This document shows positions 37,810 to 44,538 of a DNA stretch of 50,107 bases, one piece after another. Where the stretch lies: assembly GCA_009785335.1 (NCBI GenBank), contig WQWM01000017.1, forward strand, positions 1-50,107. Reading direction: 5' to 3'. The notes under the pieces are model-generated. The model was not told where the DNA came from, made no database searches, and was given only the letters and a program-made list of their open reading frames with translations. Origin of the DNA: Oscillospiraceae bacterium (lineage in GTDB: Bacteria > Bacillota > Clostridia > Oscillospirales > Acutalibacteraceae). Numbering within the stretch: position 1 is the stretch's first letter; the number at the start of each line of letters is the position of its first letter. Made by a program: the position numbers and the translations under genes.

Positions 37810-37890
37810 TGTAGGGGTGGCTTGCAAGCCACCCGGGCAAAAATACTGGCTTAAGCTGTTATCTCGGGCGGCTTGCAAGCCGCCCCTACA
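37810..37890. repeat. TGTAGGGG palindromic repeat
   Basis: TGTAGGGGTGGCTTGCAAGC on the left and GGCTTGCAAGCCGCCCCTAC on the right. The right half also ends the repeat at 45612-45720. Confidence 0.8.
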
Positions 37891-37949
37891 TGCTGATTTT
37901 AGGCGCTTCGTATATTTGAAGACAACGCCCTAGAGGAAACGCACAAAAT

Positions 37950-38231
37950 CTACTCAATCCATCGCTCCGGTGTTGTTGTGGTGATGGGCAATTCGGCGGC
38001 TTCCATCTGCAATTTGCGCGCCTGACGAATGAGATGGCGCTCGCGGCGCTCCAAGGCTTCTTTTTGAAAAATCGCGGCTTCAACGAGATCCTCGTCGCTT
38101 TCCATGGCAAAATAACTTTGCGCAGCGGCCAACTGGTGGCGCACATCGCGCAGCTGAGCGATGATGTTTTCTTGCGGTGTGGGTTGAGTTGTGGTTTCGC
38201 TTTTTGGCTTTCTACGAAAAAATTGCTTCAT
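37950..38231 (-). CDS. DUF2508 family protein (YaaL-like)
   Basis: A 93-aa soluble helical protein. The central AAQSYFAMESDEDLVEAAIF and following KEALERRERHLIRQARK match the DUF2508 pattern, whose members sit next to bofA in many spore formers. ATG 38231 (MKQFFRRKP) has GGAGG upstream. Its biochemical function is unknown. The ~450-bp repeat block separates it from bofA. Confidence 0.75.
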   Translation of the reverse strand: MKQFFRRKPKSETTTQPTPQENIIAQLRDVRHQLAAAQSYFAMESDEDLVEAAIFQKEALERRERHLIRQARKLQMEAAELPITTTTPERWIE

Positions 38232-38315
38232 ACTTTGTCCTCCTTTTATATTACTATAGCTATTTTGCCGCAAATATGCTATACTTAATCAAGAAAATGA
38301 TTTTGGAGGACAACG

Positions 38316-39170
38316 ATGCAACAGATTTACCCCATGAAATTGGCCCCGCACGTGGTTACGCCCATTTGGGGGCGCGAAACTTGGGTGCTCAGCACACACG
38401 CAAACGGCAGCTGCACCGTGCAAAACGGCGCATATGCGGGCATGGATTTTGCGCAGCTTTATCGCGAACAACCAGGGCTGTTTGGCAATGCGTGCGCAGG
38501 CCGAGACTTCCCAGTGCTGGTGAAGTTCATTCACGCACGCGATGATCTATCCATTCAAGTGCACCCGCGTGATAGCGACACCCATGTGCTCGCCCCCGGT
38601 GAAGCCGGCAAAACTGAATGTTGGTTCATTCTACATGCCGAGCCCGGTGCTAAGCTAGTGATGGGTTTTCAGCATGCAATCACGCCTGAGCAGTTCGCGC
38701 AATCAATTGAAGATGGCTCTCTGCTCAAGCACACTGCGCAGCTGCCTGTGCAAGCGGGGGACTTCTTTCACATTCCTGCGGGCACGCTGCACGCCATTGG
38801 CGCGGGGATTACCCTCGCTGAAGTTCAGCAAAACTCCGACACAACCTATCGCGTGTTTGATTACGGCCGTCTGCAAAATGGGCAGCTGCGCGAGCTGCAT
38901 GTGGCGCAAGCCAAAGCGGTGACTGATCTCGTGTCCTACACCGCCCAGCCAAGCGATGAGTATTTCACGGCGCGGCGTGTGCGCAACCCGCAAGGCGTTG
39001 CAGGTGAAAGCAGCTTTGTTTCGCTGGTGGTGCTGCAGGGCGAGGGCACACTCACCTGCGCAAATCAAGAGCCCATGTCCATTGCTGAAGGCGACAGCAT
39101 CTTCCTGCCTGCGGGGCTGGGGGCTTACGCTGTGCAGGGTGATTGCGAAATTTTACTCACGCATGTATAA
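38316..39170 (+). CDS. manA: Mannose-6-phosphate isomerase, class I
   Basis: Zinc enzyme interconverting mannose-6-phosphate and fructose-6-phosphate. The 284-aa protein is the short bacterial cupin type: SIQVHPRD, GKTECWFIL and IPAGTLHAIGAG carry the metal ligands, followed by VQQNSDTTYRVFDYGR. GGAGG lies before ATG 38316. Divergent from DUF2508; a TGC-TATACT extended -10 (38277-38285) lies between them but has no clear -35. Could feed GDP-mannose for surface glycans. Confidence 0.94.
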   Translation: MQQIYPMKLAPHVVTPIWGRETWVLSTHANGSCTVQNGAYAGMDFAQLYREQPGLFGNACAGRDFPVLVKFIHARDDLSIQVHPRDSDTHVLAPGEAGKTECWFILHAEPGAKLVMGFQHAITPEQFAQSIEDGSLLKHTAQLPVQAGDFFHIPAGTLHAIGAGITLAEVQQNSDTTYRVFDYGRLQNGQLRELHVAQAKAVTDLVSYTAQPSDEYFTARRVRNPQGVAGESSFVSLVVLQGEGTLTCANQEPMSIAEGDSIFLPAGLGAYAVQGDCEILLTHV

Positions 39171-39181
39171 GCCATAAAAAC

Positions 39182-39219
39182 ACCACCCATACTCTTGGTA
39201 CTAAGCCAAGAGAGGGCGG
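39182..39219. terminator. Hairpin between manA and spoIIR
   Basis: ACCACCCATACTCTTGG / CCAAGAGAGGGCGGT stem with a TACTAAG loop. No T run on the plus strand, TGTTTTTATG on the minus strand; it may terminate manA poorly or hide the spoIIR ribosome site (GAGAGGG lies in the stem). Confidence 0.5.
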
Positions 39220-39227
39220 TACATATT

Positions 39228-39836
39228 ATGACAAAGAAAATCTGGCGTGTGGTGGCAGCGATGGCAGCCATTGCTTTTGCAACAAGCCTAGTGAGCTTTC
39301 ACGCGCGCAGCGCGGGCATTAGGCAAGAGGTGCTGCGCCTTCATGTAATCGCTAACTCTGACTGCGACATTGACCAACAGGCCAAGCTGCATGTGCGCGA
39401 CGCGCTGCTGGCGCAAGGTGATGCGCTGTTCTATGCCAGCAGTGACATCTCGCAGGCCGAGCAAGCGGTTGCCCTGCGCACCACAGAACTCGAGCACGCG
39501 GCGCAACAGGCTTTGCAAGCGCTTGGGTTGAATCATCCCGTGCGGGTGAGCGTGGGCACGGCGTTCTTCAACACGCGCAGCTATGGCGCGCTTACCTTCC
39601 CCGCCGGGCGATACCAAGCCGTGCAGGTGCATATTGGCGAAAGCATCGGCGAAAACTGGTGGTGTGTGATGTTCCCGCCGCTTTGCCTGCCAGCTGCCAT
39701 GCCGCGTGAAAGCCTGACGCTCGATGCAGTGCTCAGCGACGGACAAATGCGTGTGGTAGAAAGCAACCCGCAGTTCGACGTGCGCTTTCGCATTGTGGAG
39801 CTCGTGCAAGAGCTGCTGGAGTGGATACGTGGTTAG
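39228..39836 (+). CDS. spoIIR: Stage II sporulation protein R
   Basis: Forespore-secreted signal that activates the SpoIIGA protease, which processes pro-sigma-E in the mother cell. 202 aa: N-terminal signal anchor (about 8-25), then VLRLHVIANSDCDIDQQAKLHVRD compressed to the family motif LHVIANSD, and GENWWCVMFPPLCLP, both diagnostic. ATG 39228 is preferred; upstream in-frame starts run through the hairpin at 39182. Shows that the organism makes endospores or descends from a spore former. Confidence 0.92.
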   Translation: MTKKIWRVVAAMAAIAFATSLVSFHARSAGIRQEVLRLHVIANSDCDIDQQAKLHVRDALLAQGDALFYASSDISQAEQAVALRTTELEHAAQQALQALGLNHPVRVSVGTAFFNTRSYGALTFPAGRYQAVQVHIGESIGENWWCVMFPPLCLPAAMPRESLTLDAVLSDGQMRVVESNPQFDVRFRIVELVQELLEWIRG

Positions 39837-39844
39837 CGATTCTC

Positions 39845-39925
39845 GTGTAGGGGCGGCTATTAGCCGCCCGATTCTCTTTTGCGTGTCATCAAAGTTCACG
39901 GACGGCAAATTGCCGCCCCTACACG
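39845..39925. repeat. CGTGTAGGGGCGGC palindromic repeat
   Basis: CGTGTAGGGGCGGCTATTAG / GCCGCCCCTACACG ends; the left half is the same as at 41895. Confidence 0.8.
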
Positions 39926-39947
39926 CGGCTCTGCGTGAACAAACAGT

Positions 39948-39970
39948 CCCCCTGCGATGATTGCAGGGGG
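39948..39970 (-). terminator. Hairpin after Ig-like surface gene
   Basis: CCCCCTGC / GCAGGGGG stem; weak T run on the minus strand (GTTTGTT). Confidence 0.55.
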
Positions 39971-39977
39971 TTGCAAG

Positions 39978-40532
39978 TTAACCAAGATTCAGAAACCTTA
40001 AAACGGCGTCAACACCGCCAAAAGCCCAAAAAACGACAACAATTGTCGCCAAAACAATAAGACTCCATATAAGGTGACGCCAATAATTGTTATATACCTC
40101 AATGCGATAAACTGCGATGAAACCACCATCCTCTGCTGTCGCGGTGATGTATGCCGTACCTGTACGGAGCGCCGCCACGTGAACGGGTGTATTATTAAAA
40201 TCCGTAATGGGAGGGCTTAAAAGCGTAGACATATGGTCGTCAGTAATAAAATTCACCACATTGGGGTTGCTGGTTGTCCAATGTATTCTGCGGTTGCTCG
40301 CGTTGCTCGGCAAAACGCTTGTGCGAAGCTGTTGTGTAACACGAAAGCGCTGACCGAAATTAGTTTGCTCGTGCACGCCATTGCGAATATTCATGCGCGT
40401 ACTGTTGCCAACAACGGAAAGTATGCCGGTTACCGGAATGGTATTGGTAGCTTCTTGTGCAGACGAAGAAAGCGTGAGCATGAATACCACAGACACACAC
40501 GCCAACACTACGCTTAGAACTCGCTTTAACAT
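39978..40532 (-). CDS. Ig-like surface protein behind a TA-repeat promoter
   Basis: A 184-aa protein: signal peptide (1-25, LTLSSSAQ end), an Ig-like BIG2-type domain (about 45-145; VLPSNASNRRIHWTTSNPNVV and LRTGTAYITATA), and a C-terminal membrane helix (about 155-178). The plan is like the MKH family though sequence similarity is slight. ATG 40532 has AGGGG 9 nt upstream. The promoter spacer is a TA dinucleotide repeat, predicting variable expression. Ligand unknown. Confidence 0.75.
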   Translation of the reverse strand: MLKRVLSVVLACVSVVFMLTLSSSAQEATNTIPVTGILSVVGNSTRMNIRNGVHEQTNFGQRFRVTQQLRTSVLPSNASNRRIHWTTSNPNVVNFITDDHMSTLLSPPITDFNNTPVHVAALRTGTAYITATAEDGGFIAVYRIEVYNNYWRHLIWSLIVLATIVVVFWAFGGVDAVLRFLNLG

Positions 40533-40565
40533 AGTATCATTCCCCTTAAAAATATTTACCCGTCC

Positions 40566-40592
40566 ATTATATATATATATATATGAAGTCAA
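40566..40592 (-). promoter_or_regulatory. TA-repeat promoter of Ig-like surface gene
   Basis: Minus-strand TTGACT (40592-40587), spacer 15 bp that is mostly the (TA)8 run at 40568-40584, TATAAT (40571-40566). One more TA unit gives 17 bp. Confidence 0.75.
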
Positions 40593-40640
40593 GCCTTTTT
40601 GGCAAAATAATTTAAGTTTGTGCAAGTTGACGAAAAAAAT

Positions 40641-40662
40641 CCCCCGTGCAATTTGCAGGGGG
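40641..40662. terminator. fucU terminator
   Basis: CCCCCGTGCA-AT-TTGCAGGGGG hairpin with T runs on both strands (TTTTTTT on the minus strand). Confidence 0.8.
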
Positions 40663-40678
40663 TAAATTTTTCGGTTAA

Positions 40679-41110
40679 TTACGCATTATGAATAACCACA
40701 CCTTTTTTGAGGATGATGTTGGCGTAAAGCTCGCACTCACCGGTGGCAACAATGGCATAGGCTTGCGCGGCGCGTTCATAGAACTCATAACGCTCCAGCA
40801 GCGCCACGGGGCGGTCACCATCGCGGCGCAAAATGCACTTGCTATACTCCTGCCAAATGGGTGGACGCACGTCGGGGTCGCCGGTGTTCATCAGCACCAC
40901 GGGGCATTCCACGAAGGTGTCAAGGGGCAAATACATCAGAATGGCATCCAACAAGGTGGGGATATTGCTGTTGTCGGCACGCACCAGCCGTTGTGCTAGC
41001 GACGCAGCAGGGAAGTTCGCGTCGGCCAGAACGATTTCGTCGCCGTGGCCCATTTCGGCAATGACTTTCAGTAGCTCGGGCGAAAGACAGGGGGGAATGT
41101 GTTTGAGCAT
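40679..41110 (-). CDS. fucU: RbsD/FucU family sugar mutarotase
   Basis: Catalyses anomer conversion of fucose (or ribose pyranose-furanose exchange) before isomerisation. 143 aa with LSPELLKVIAEMGHGDEIVLADANFP split into the family motifs MGHGDE and LADANFP (catalytic His in MGHGD) and a late YANIILKKG. FucU is favoured over RbsD by length and C-terminus. GAGGTG precedes the ATG; it follows the XRE-Nudix gene by 30 bp, probably in one transcript. No other fucose genes are near. Confidence 0.88.
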   Translation of the reverse strand: MLKHIPPCLSPELLKVIAEMGHGDEIVLADANFPAASLAQRLVRADNSNIPTLLDAILMYLPLDTFVECPVVLMNTGDPDVRPPIWQEYSKCILRRDGDRPVALLERYEFYERAAQAYAIVATGECELYANIILKKGVVIHNA

Positions 41111-41140
41111 AGTGCACCTCTTTTGTTTTTGTGGTTATAT

Positions 41141-41827
41141 TTATGCATGCGGGATTGTAGATATTCGCACGACATGCTTTGTGTTATTTTGCAGCAATTC
41201 GCGCAGGTTTTCAGGGTATACCGTCATACCGCCGAGTTTTTCCAACGGCACCCAATGAAAGCGCAAGTGCGGTGCATCTTCTGCGCCATGGAAATCACCC
41301 TGCGGCAATGGCTCGTGCGCATGCAGATGAAACATCAGCGCAACTTGTTGAATGGCCTTGCCCTGCCAAGTGTAAAAATTTTCTTCCGTCCAAGCGAGTT
41401 CGCCCACGGTGATATCAAAGCCGGTTTCTTCTCTAAATCTGCGCGCAAGGGCTTGTGCGGCTGTCTCGCCAAAGCGCACTTGCCCGCCTGGCGTGGCATA
41501 ACCGCAATCAGCGTACTCTTCTCTAGTATCACTTTGCAGCAATACGCAGCCGTTGCGCGCCAGCACACCTTGGGTGCGCAGTGAAAATCTGCCGTCAAAA
41601 CGCGTGAGAAAGGCTTCGTCGCTAGCAGTCATCAGCTCGTGCTCGCTGATATTGAGCACTTTGCAGATAGCTGAAATAATGGTGATGTCGGGGTAGGTGA
41701 CACCGCGCTCCCATTTGCTCACGGTGGTGGGCAGCACGCCCAATTGGTCGGCCAGTTGCTCCTGCGTGAGCGAAAGTGCGTTGCGTTTTTCTTTGATGAA
41801 TGCCGCGAAATTGTTTTTGTTTGTCAT
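41141..41827 (-). CDS. XRE-type HTH fused to a Nudix hydrolase domain
   Basis: A 228-aa fusion. Residues about 5-65 are a Cro/CI-type HTH (LSLTQEQLADQLGVLPTTVSKWERG compressed: LTQEQLADQLGV...TVSKWERG). Residues about 80-215 are a Nudix fold with box GQVRFGETAAQALARRF then REETGF; this fits GX5EX7REUXEEXGU except that the first E of REU is R. Metal-binding EE is kept, so hydrolysis is possible. The Nudix part may instead sense a nucleotide-sugar or NAD metabolite. GGAG precedes the ATG; fucU lies downstream. Confidence 0.85.
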   Translation of the reverse strand: MTNKNNFAAFIKEKRNALSLTQEQLADQLGVLPTTVSKWERGVTYPDITIISAICKVLNISEHELMTASDEAFLTRFDGRFSLRTQGVLARNGCVLLQSDTREEYADCGYATPGGQVRFGETAAQALARRFREETGFDITVGELAWTEENFYTWQGKAIQQVALMFHLHAHEPLPQGDFHGAEDAPHLRFHWVPLEKLGGMTVYPENLRELLQNNTKHVVRISTIPHA

Positions 41828-41894
41828 GATATCATCTCCTTTGCAACGATTATATCATGCGTGGGTGCGGATTGCAATGGCTGGGTGGGCTACT

Positions 41895-41977
41895 CGTGTA
41901 GGGGCGGCTATTAGCCGCCCGTGATTTTTATGATGGTCTAAGAGAAGGCTCGGGCGGCAGGTTGCCGCCCCTACACG
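41895..41977. repeat. CGTGTAGGGGCGGC palindromic repeat
   Basis: CGTGTAGGGGCGGCTATTAG ... GTTGCCGCCCCTACACG; lies between the XRE-Nudix and GH109-like genes. Confidence 0.8.
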
Positions 41978-41981
41978 CGAC

Positions 41982-43208
41982 TCACACCACTTCCTCCAAG
42001 CAAAACTTGCCGTCATACGCAGGCTCGCGGTCAACCCACATGCCATTGGTAAAGTCGGGCACAGGCACAGGCGCACCGCCCATGGCCACGCTTTGCTCGC
42101 TCAGGCAGGTCACAACCATCCATGCTGCCGTATCATACACGTCAATGGGCGGTTTTTCGCCGCGCGCCACAGCATCCACGAACGCACACAGCACAAGATA
42201 ATCCATGCCGCCGTGACCGCCTGCGTGCTGCGCTTGATCGTGATAGGCTTTCCACAGCGGGTGCTCATATTCTGGCAGATATTTGTCAAATTGCTCCCAC
42301 TCGTGATGTGGTGAGCGGCCGTCGATGTAAATGGCATCGTTAAACGGCGCTTCGCGATAGCAAGCACGTGTGCCGGATAATGCATAATTTCGCGAATACG
42401 GCCGCGGCAGGCTGCAATCATGCACCAGAGTAATCGTCTCGCCGCCTGCGCACTTGATGGTGGTGGTGACGATATCGCCGCAGGCAAACTGCGCATTGGC
42501 TAAGTAGTACTCCGGCCCTTTTTCGCGCAGAATGAACTCATTCAACCCGCGCGCTTTGCTGGCCACGCTCGTCAACGTTAAGAATTGGTTGCCGCGATTG
42601 ATGCGCAGCAATTTTGCAATCGGTCCAAGCTGATGGGTGGGATAAAGCTCACCGTTGCGAGCAAGAAAGTTCGGCAGGCGGCCGTGGCGATTCTCTTTGC
42701 CATAGGCGATTTCGTCGCGCAGGTCGTGGCGATAGCCGCCCTCGCAGTGCACCACTTCGCCAAACACGCCCTGCCGCACCATGTTGAACAGCGCCATTTC
42801 CTTGCGGTCAAAGCAGCAATTTTCCAGCAGCATGCAGAACTTGCCTGTGTCTTCGCTGGTGCGCACCATTTGCCAGCATTCTTCCACGCTGGCTGCGCCG
42901 CCCACTTCAATGGCGACGTGGCAGCCTGCGTTCATGCAATCCACCGCAATGCGTGCATGAGTAATCCACGTGGTGCAGCATAGCACGGCATCAAGTTTTT
43001 CTTTGGCCAGCATGTCCTCGTGGTCAAGATAAACGTTGGGTGTGGTGCCAGTTTTTTCGTGCACAAGTTTGGCGCCTGCGTCGGCGCGGTCATCGTAAAT
43101 ATCACACACGGCGGGCACCACCACGCCGGGGATGCTGAGCATTTCGCCCATGTTGCACATGCCGCGGGCGCTCAGCCCAATGCAGCCAATGCGGATTGGG
43201 TTGGTCAT
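41982..43208 (-). CDS. Gfo/Idh/MocA oxidoreductase, GH109 (alpha-N-acetylgalactosaminidase)-like
   Basis: A 408-aa protein with an N-terminal NAD-binding Rossmann domain (IRIGCIGLSARG) and motifs that recall GH109 glycosidases, which remove alpha-GalNAc using bound NAD: AIEVGGAASVEECW, LLENCCFDRKE, GGYRHDLRDE, NGELYPTHQLGP and GGHGGMDYLVLC. No signal peptide is visible, so it would act inside the cell or belong to a related Gfo/Idh/MocA enzyme. Its start is near the antitoxin promoter of TA locus 4. Substrate not proven. Confidence 0.8.
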   Translation of the reverse strand: MTNPIRIGCIGLSARGMCNMGEMLSIPGVVVPAVCDIYDDRADAGAKLVHEKTGTTPNVYLDHEDMLAKEKLDAVLCCTTWITHARIAVDCMNAGCHVAIEVGGAASVEECWQMVRTSEDTGKFCMLLENCCFDRKEMALFNMVRQGVFGEVVHCEGGYRHDLRDEIAYGKENRHGRLPNFLARNGELYPTHQLGPIAKLLRINRGNQFLTLTSVASKARGLNEFILREKGPEYYLANAQFACGDIVTTTIKCAGGETITLVHDCSLPRPYSRNYALSGTRACYREAPFNDAIYIDGRSPHHEWEQFDKYLPEYEHPLWKAYHDQAQHAGGHGGMDYLVLCAFVDAVARGEKPPIDVYDTAAWMVVTCLSEQSVAMGGAPVPVPDFTNGMWVDREPAYDGKFCLEEVV

Positions 43209-43218
43209 GAAATTCTCC

Positions 43219-43247
43219 TTGACAAAAACGGATAATTATGTTATGAT
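43219..43247 (+). promoter_or_regulatory. Promoter of antitoxin RNA, TA locus 4
   Basis: TTGACA (43219-43224), 17 bp, TATGAT (43242-43247) with TGT extension. Confidence 0.75.
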
Positions 43248-43253
43248 ACTAGC

Positions 43254-43364
43254 GAGGGTTGGTGCTGTGCGCAACTGGCTGGCTTCTCTACCCTCGCATG
43301 CTAATTGTATATTGCAAGAAGTAACCGCCCGAGTTTACTAGGCTCAGGGGCGGTTACTTCTTTC
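43254..43364 (+). ncRNA. Candidate antitoxin RNA of TA locus 4
   Basis: Predicted ~110 nt RNA ending at the shared hairpin (43318-43360). TTGGTGCTGTGCGC (43259-43272) is the same as the 5' end of the facing toxin mRNA (minus 43499-43486). GCTTCTCTACCC can pair with GGGTGAGAGC over the toxin ribosome site with two bulges. Confidence 0.65.
43318..43364. terminator. Bidirectional terminator of TA locus 4
   Basis: GAAGTAACCGCCC (43318-43330) / GGGCGGTTACTTC (43348-43360). The toxin stop TAA lies in the stem. Homologous to the terminator of locus 1. Confidence 0.75.
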
Positions 43365-43443
43365 TGCGGGTATCGCTGGAGTCGAGGTAGCGCGTGGCTA
43401 CAATTAACAAAACCAGTAAGTACACGAGAAAGTCAAAGTTCAT
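43354..43443 (-). CDS. Candidate type I toxin peptide (TA locus 4)
   Basis: A 29-aa peptide, MNFDFLVYLLVLLIVATRYL followed by a charged tail ending RRKK: one membrane helix with a basic end. GAAAGGGGGTGAG is an excellent ribosome site 6-8 nt before the ATG, and the upstream CTCGCGCCC can pair with GGGGGTGAG to mask it in the mRNA. The gene ends inside the shared terminator. The locus is otherwise like loci 1-3. Toxicity is inferred. Confidence 0.7.
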   Translation of the reverse strand: MNFDFLVYLLVLLIVATRYLDSSDTRRKK

Positions 43444-43503
43444 AAGCTCTCACCCCCTTTCGGGCGCGAGGAAGCAACCGCCGTGGCGCACAGCACCAAT
43501 CTT

Positions 43504-43532
43504 ATTATACAATAAACAACAACGCATTGCAA
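43504..43532 (-). promoter_or_regulatory. Promoter of toxin mRNA, TA locus 4
   Basis: Minus-strand TTGCAA (43532-43527), 17 bp, TATAAT (43509-43504). Confidence 0.75.
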
Positions 43533-43556
43533 GAATTATTTCTGCGTTGTGTTAGC

Positions 43557-43589
43557 AAAACACGAGCGAATTTCTCCGCTCGTGTTTTT
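43557..43589. terminator. Terminator of small RHH gene
   Basis: ACACGAGCG / CGCTCGTGT stem with flanking A and T runs, active on both strands. Confidence 0.8.
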
Positions 43590-43758
43590 ATGTTTCGTCA
43601 AGTTGCAGGTTGTCCATGGCATAAAACAAACACTGCACCACAAGTTGATTCAACGAAAGCTTGTGCTGTGTGGCTAGTTTCTCCATGCGCTCCAGCAGTT
43701 CTTTGGGGATGCGAAAAGTTTTACTTTCGCTGTCGTAGCCCTTTTGTATCTTGAACAC
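43588..43758 (-). CDS. Small ribbon-helix-helix protein
   Basis: A 56-aa protein from GTG 43758, with AAGGAG 8 nt upstream. The strand SKTFRIPKELLERM and helices EKLATQHKLSLNQLVVQCLFYAM give a CopG/Arc-like fold, so it likely binds DNA as a dimer. It directly neighbours TA locus 4 and is divergent from the zinc-finger membrane gene at 43935; it may regulate either. No toxin partner is recognised. Confidence 0.75.
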   Translation of the reverse strand: MFKIQKGYDSESKTFRIPKELLERMEKLATQHKLSLNQLVVQCLFYAMDNLQLDET

Positions 43759-43845
43759 GGCACGCACTCCTTTTTGATTTAATTATGCACGTATTTCGCG
43801 AATAATGATAGGGCTATTTTGCAATTGAAATGCAAGAAATAAAGC

Positions 43846-43874
43846 TTGCAATTGTTTTTTGGATGTGATATAAT
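43846..43874 (+). promoter_or_regulatory. Promoter of zinc-finger membrane gene
   Basis: TTGCAA (43846-43851), 17 bp, TATAAT (43869-43874) with TGA extension. Confidence 0.8.
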
Positions 43875-43934
43875 GAATTTGATGTGGGAGTGGTGCGCCC
43901 CAAAACACAAAAAATACACAGGGGGATTTTAATT

Positions 43935-44444
43935 TTGAAATGTTATTACCACAATGTACAGGACGCTGTTGGGCAATGTGTGGATTGTAAAAAAGGGCTT
44001 TGCCGTGAATGTTGTGACTTGAAAAGCAGCGCAAGCAAAGACCTCTTTTGCTACGATTGTTTGGTGGAGGCTGGTAAGCAGGGGCTTGCGGATTTGGAGG
44101 CATTGAAAGCAAAAGCCAAACGTGAACAAAAATGGATGATTGCAGGGGCCATCGTTGGCGCGGTAATCGTAGGCCCTATTCTTGGTGCTGGTATCGGTGG
44201 AGTTGGTGGCTTTATTATTGGATGGTTGTTTGGCGTTTTTGGTACAGCGTCACTGGGTACGATTATCAATCAATTCCAAGATTATGGCGCGTTCATTGGC
44301 GCAGTTTCTATTCTTGTGTGTCCAATCATCACGGTAGTTCGCTTTTTCAAGCGCAGAAATCTCGTGAGAGACGCCGCCATCGCGCAAGAAGAAGATGCAC
44401 GACTGCTACTAAGATTAAAAGAAAACATGGAACAAATCGCTTAA
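43935..44444 (+). CDS. Zinc-finger membrane protein
   Basis: A 169-aa protein from TTG 43935, chosen because AGGGGGA lies 8-9 nt upstream; GTG 43884 would be nearly leaderless. A B-box-like zinc finger (CYYH, CVDC, CRECC, FCYDC) fills residues 2-45. A charged helix follows, then two or three Gly-rich membrane helices (about 67-105 and 120-142) and a cytoplasmic tail. It resembles the zinc-ribbon membrane protein at 6723 in plan. Function unknown. Confidence 0.7.
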   Translation: MKCYYHNVQDAVGQCVDCKKGLCRECCDLKSSASKDLFCYDCLVEAGKQGLADLEALKAKAKREQKWMIAGAIVGAVIVGPILGAGIGGVGGFIIGWLFGVFGTASLGTIINQFQDYGAFIGAVSILVCPIITVVRFFKRRNLVRDAAIAQEEDARLLLRLKENMEQIA

Positions 44445-44452
44445 ATAGCCAA

Positions 44453-44478
44453 ACGGCAGGTCGCACCACCTGCCGTTT
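44453..44478 (+). terminator. Terminator of zinc-finger membrane gene
   Basis: ACGGCAGGT / ACCTGCCGT stem plus TTTTA. Confidence 0.8.
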
Positions 44479-44538
44479 TAATATTTCCCCCCATCCTCGC
44501 ATATACATGCACAACGCCAATTTTTGCGGGAGGTTGCC

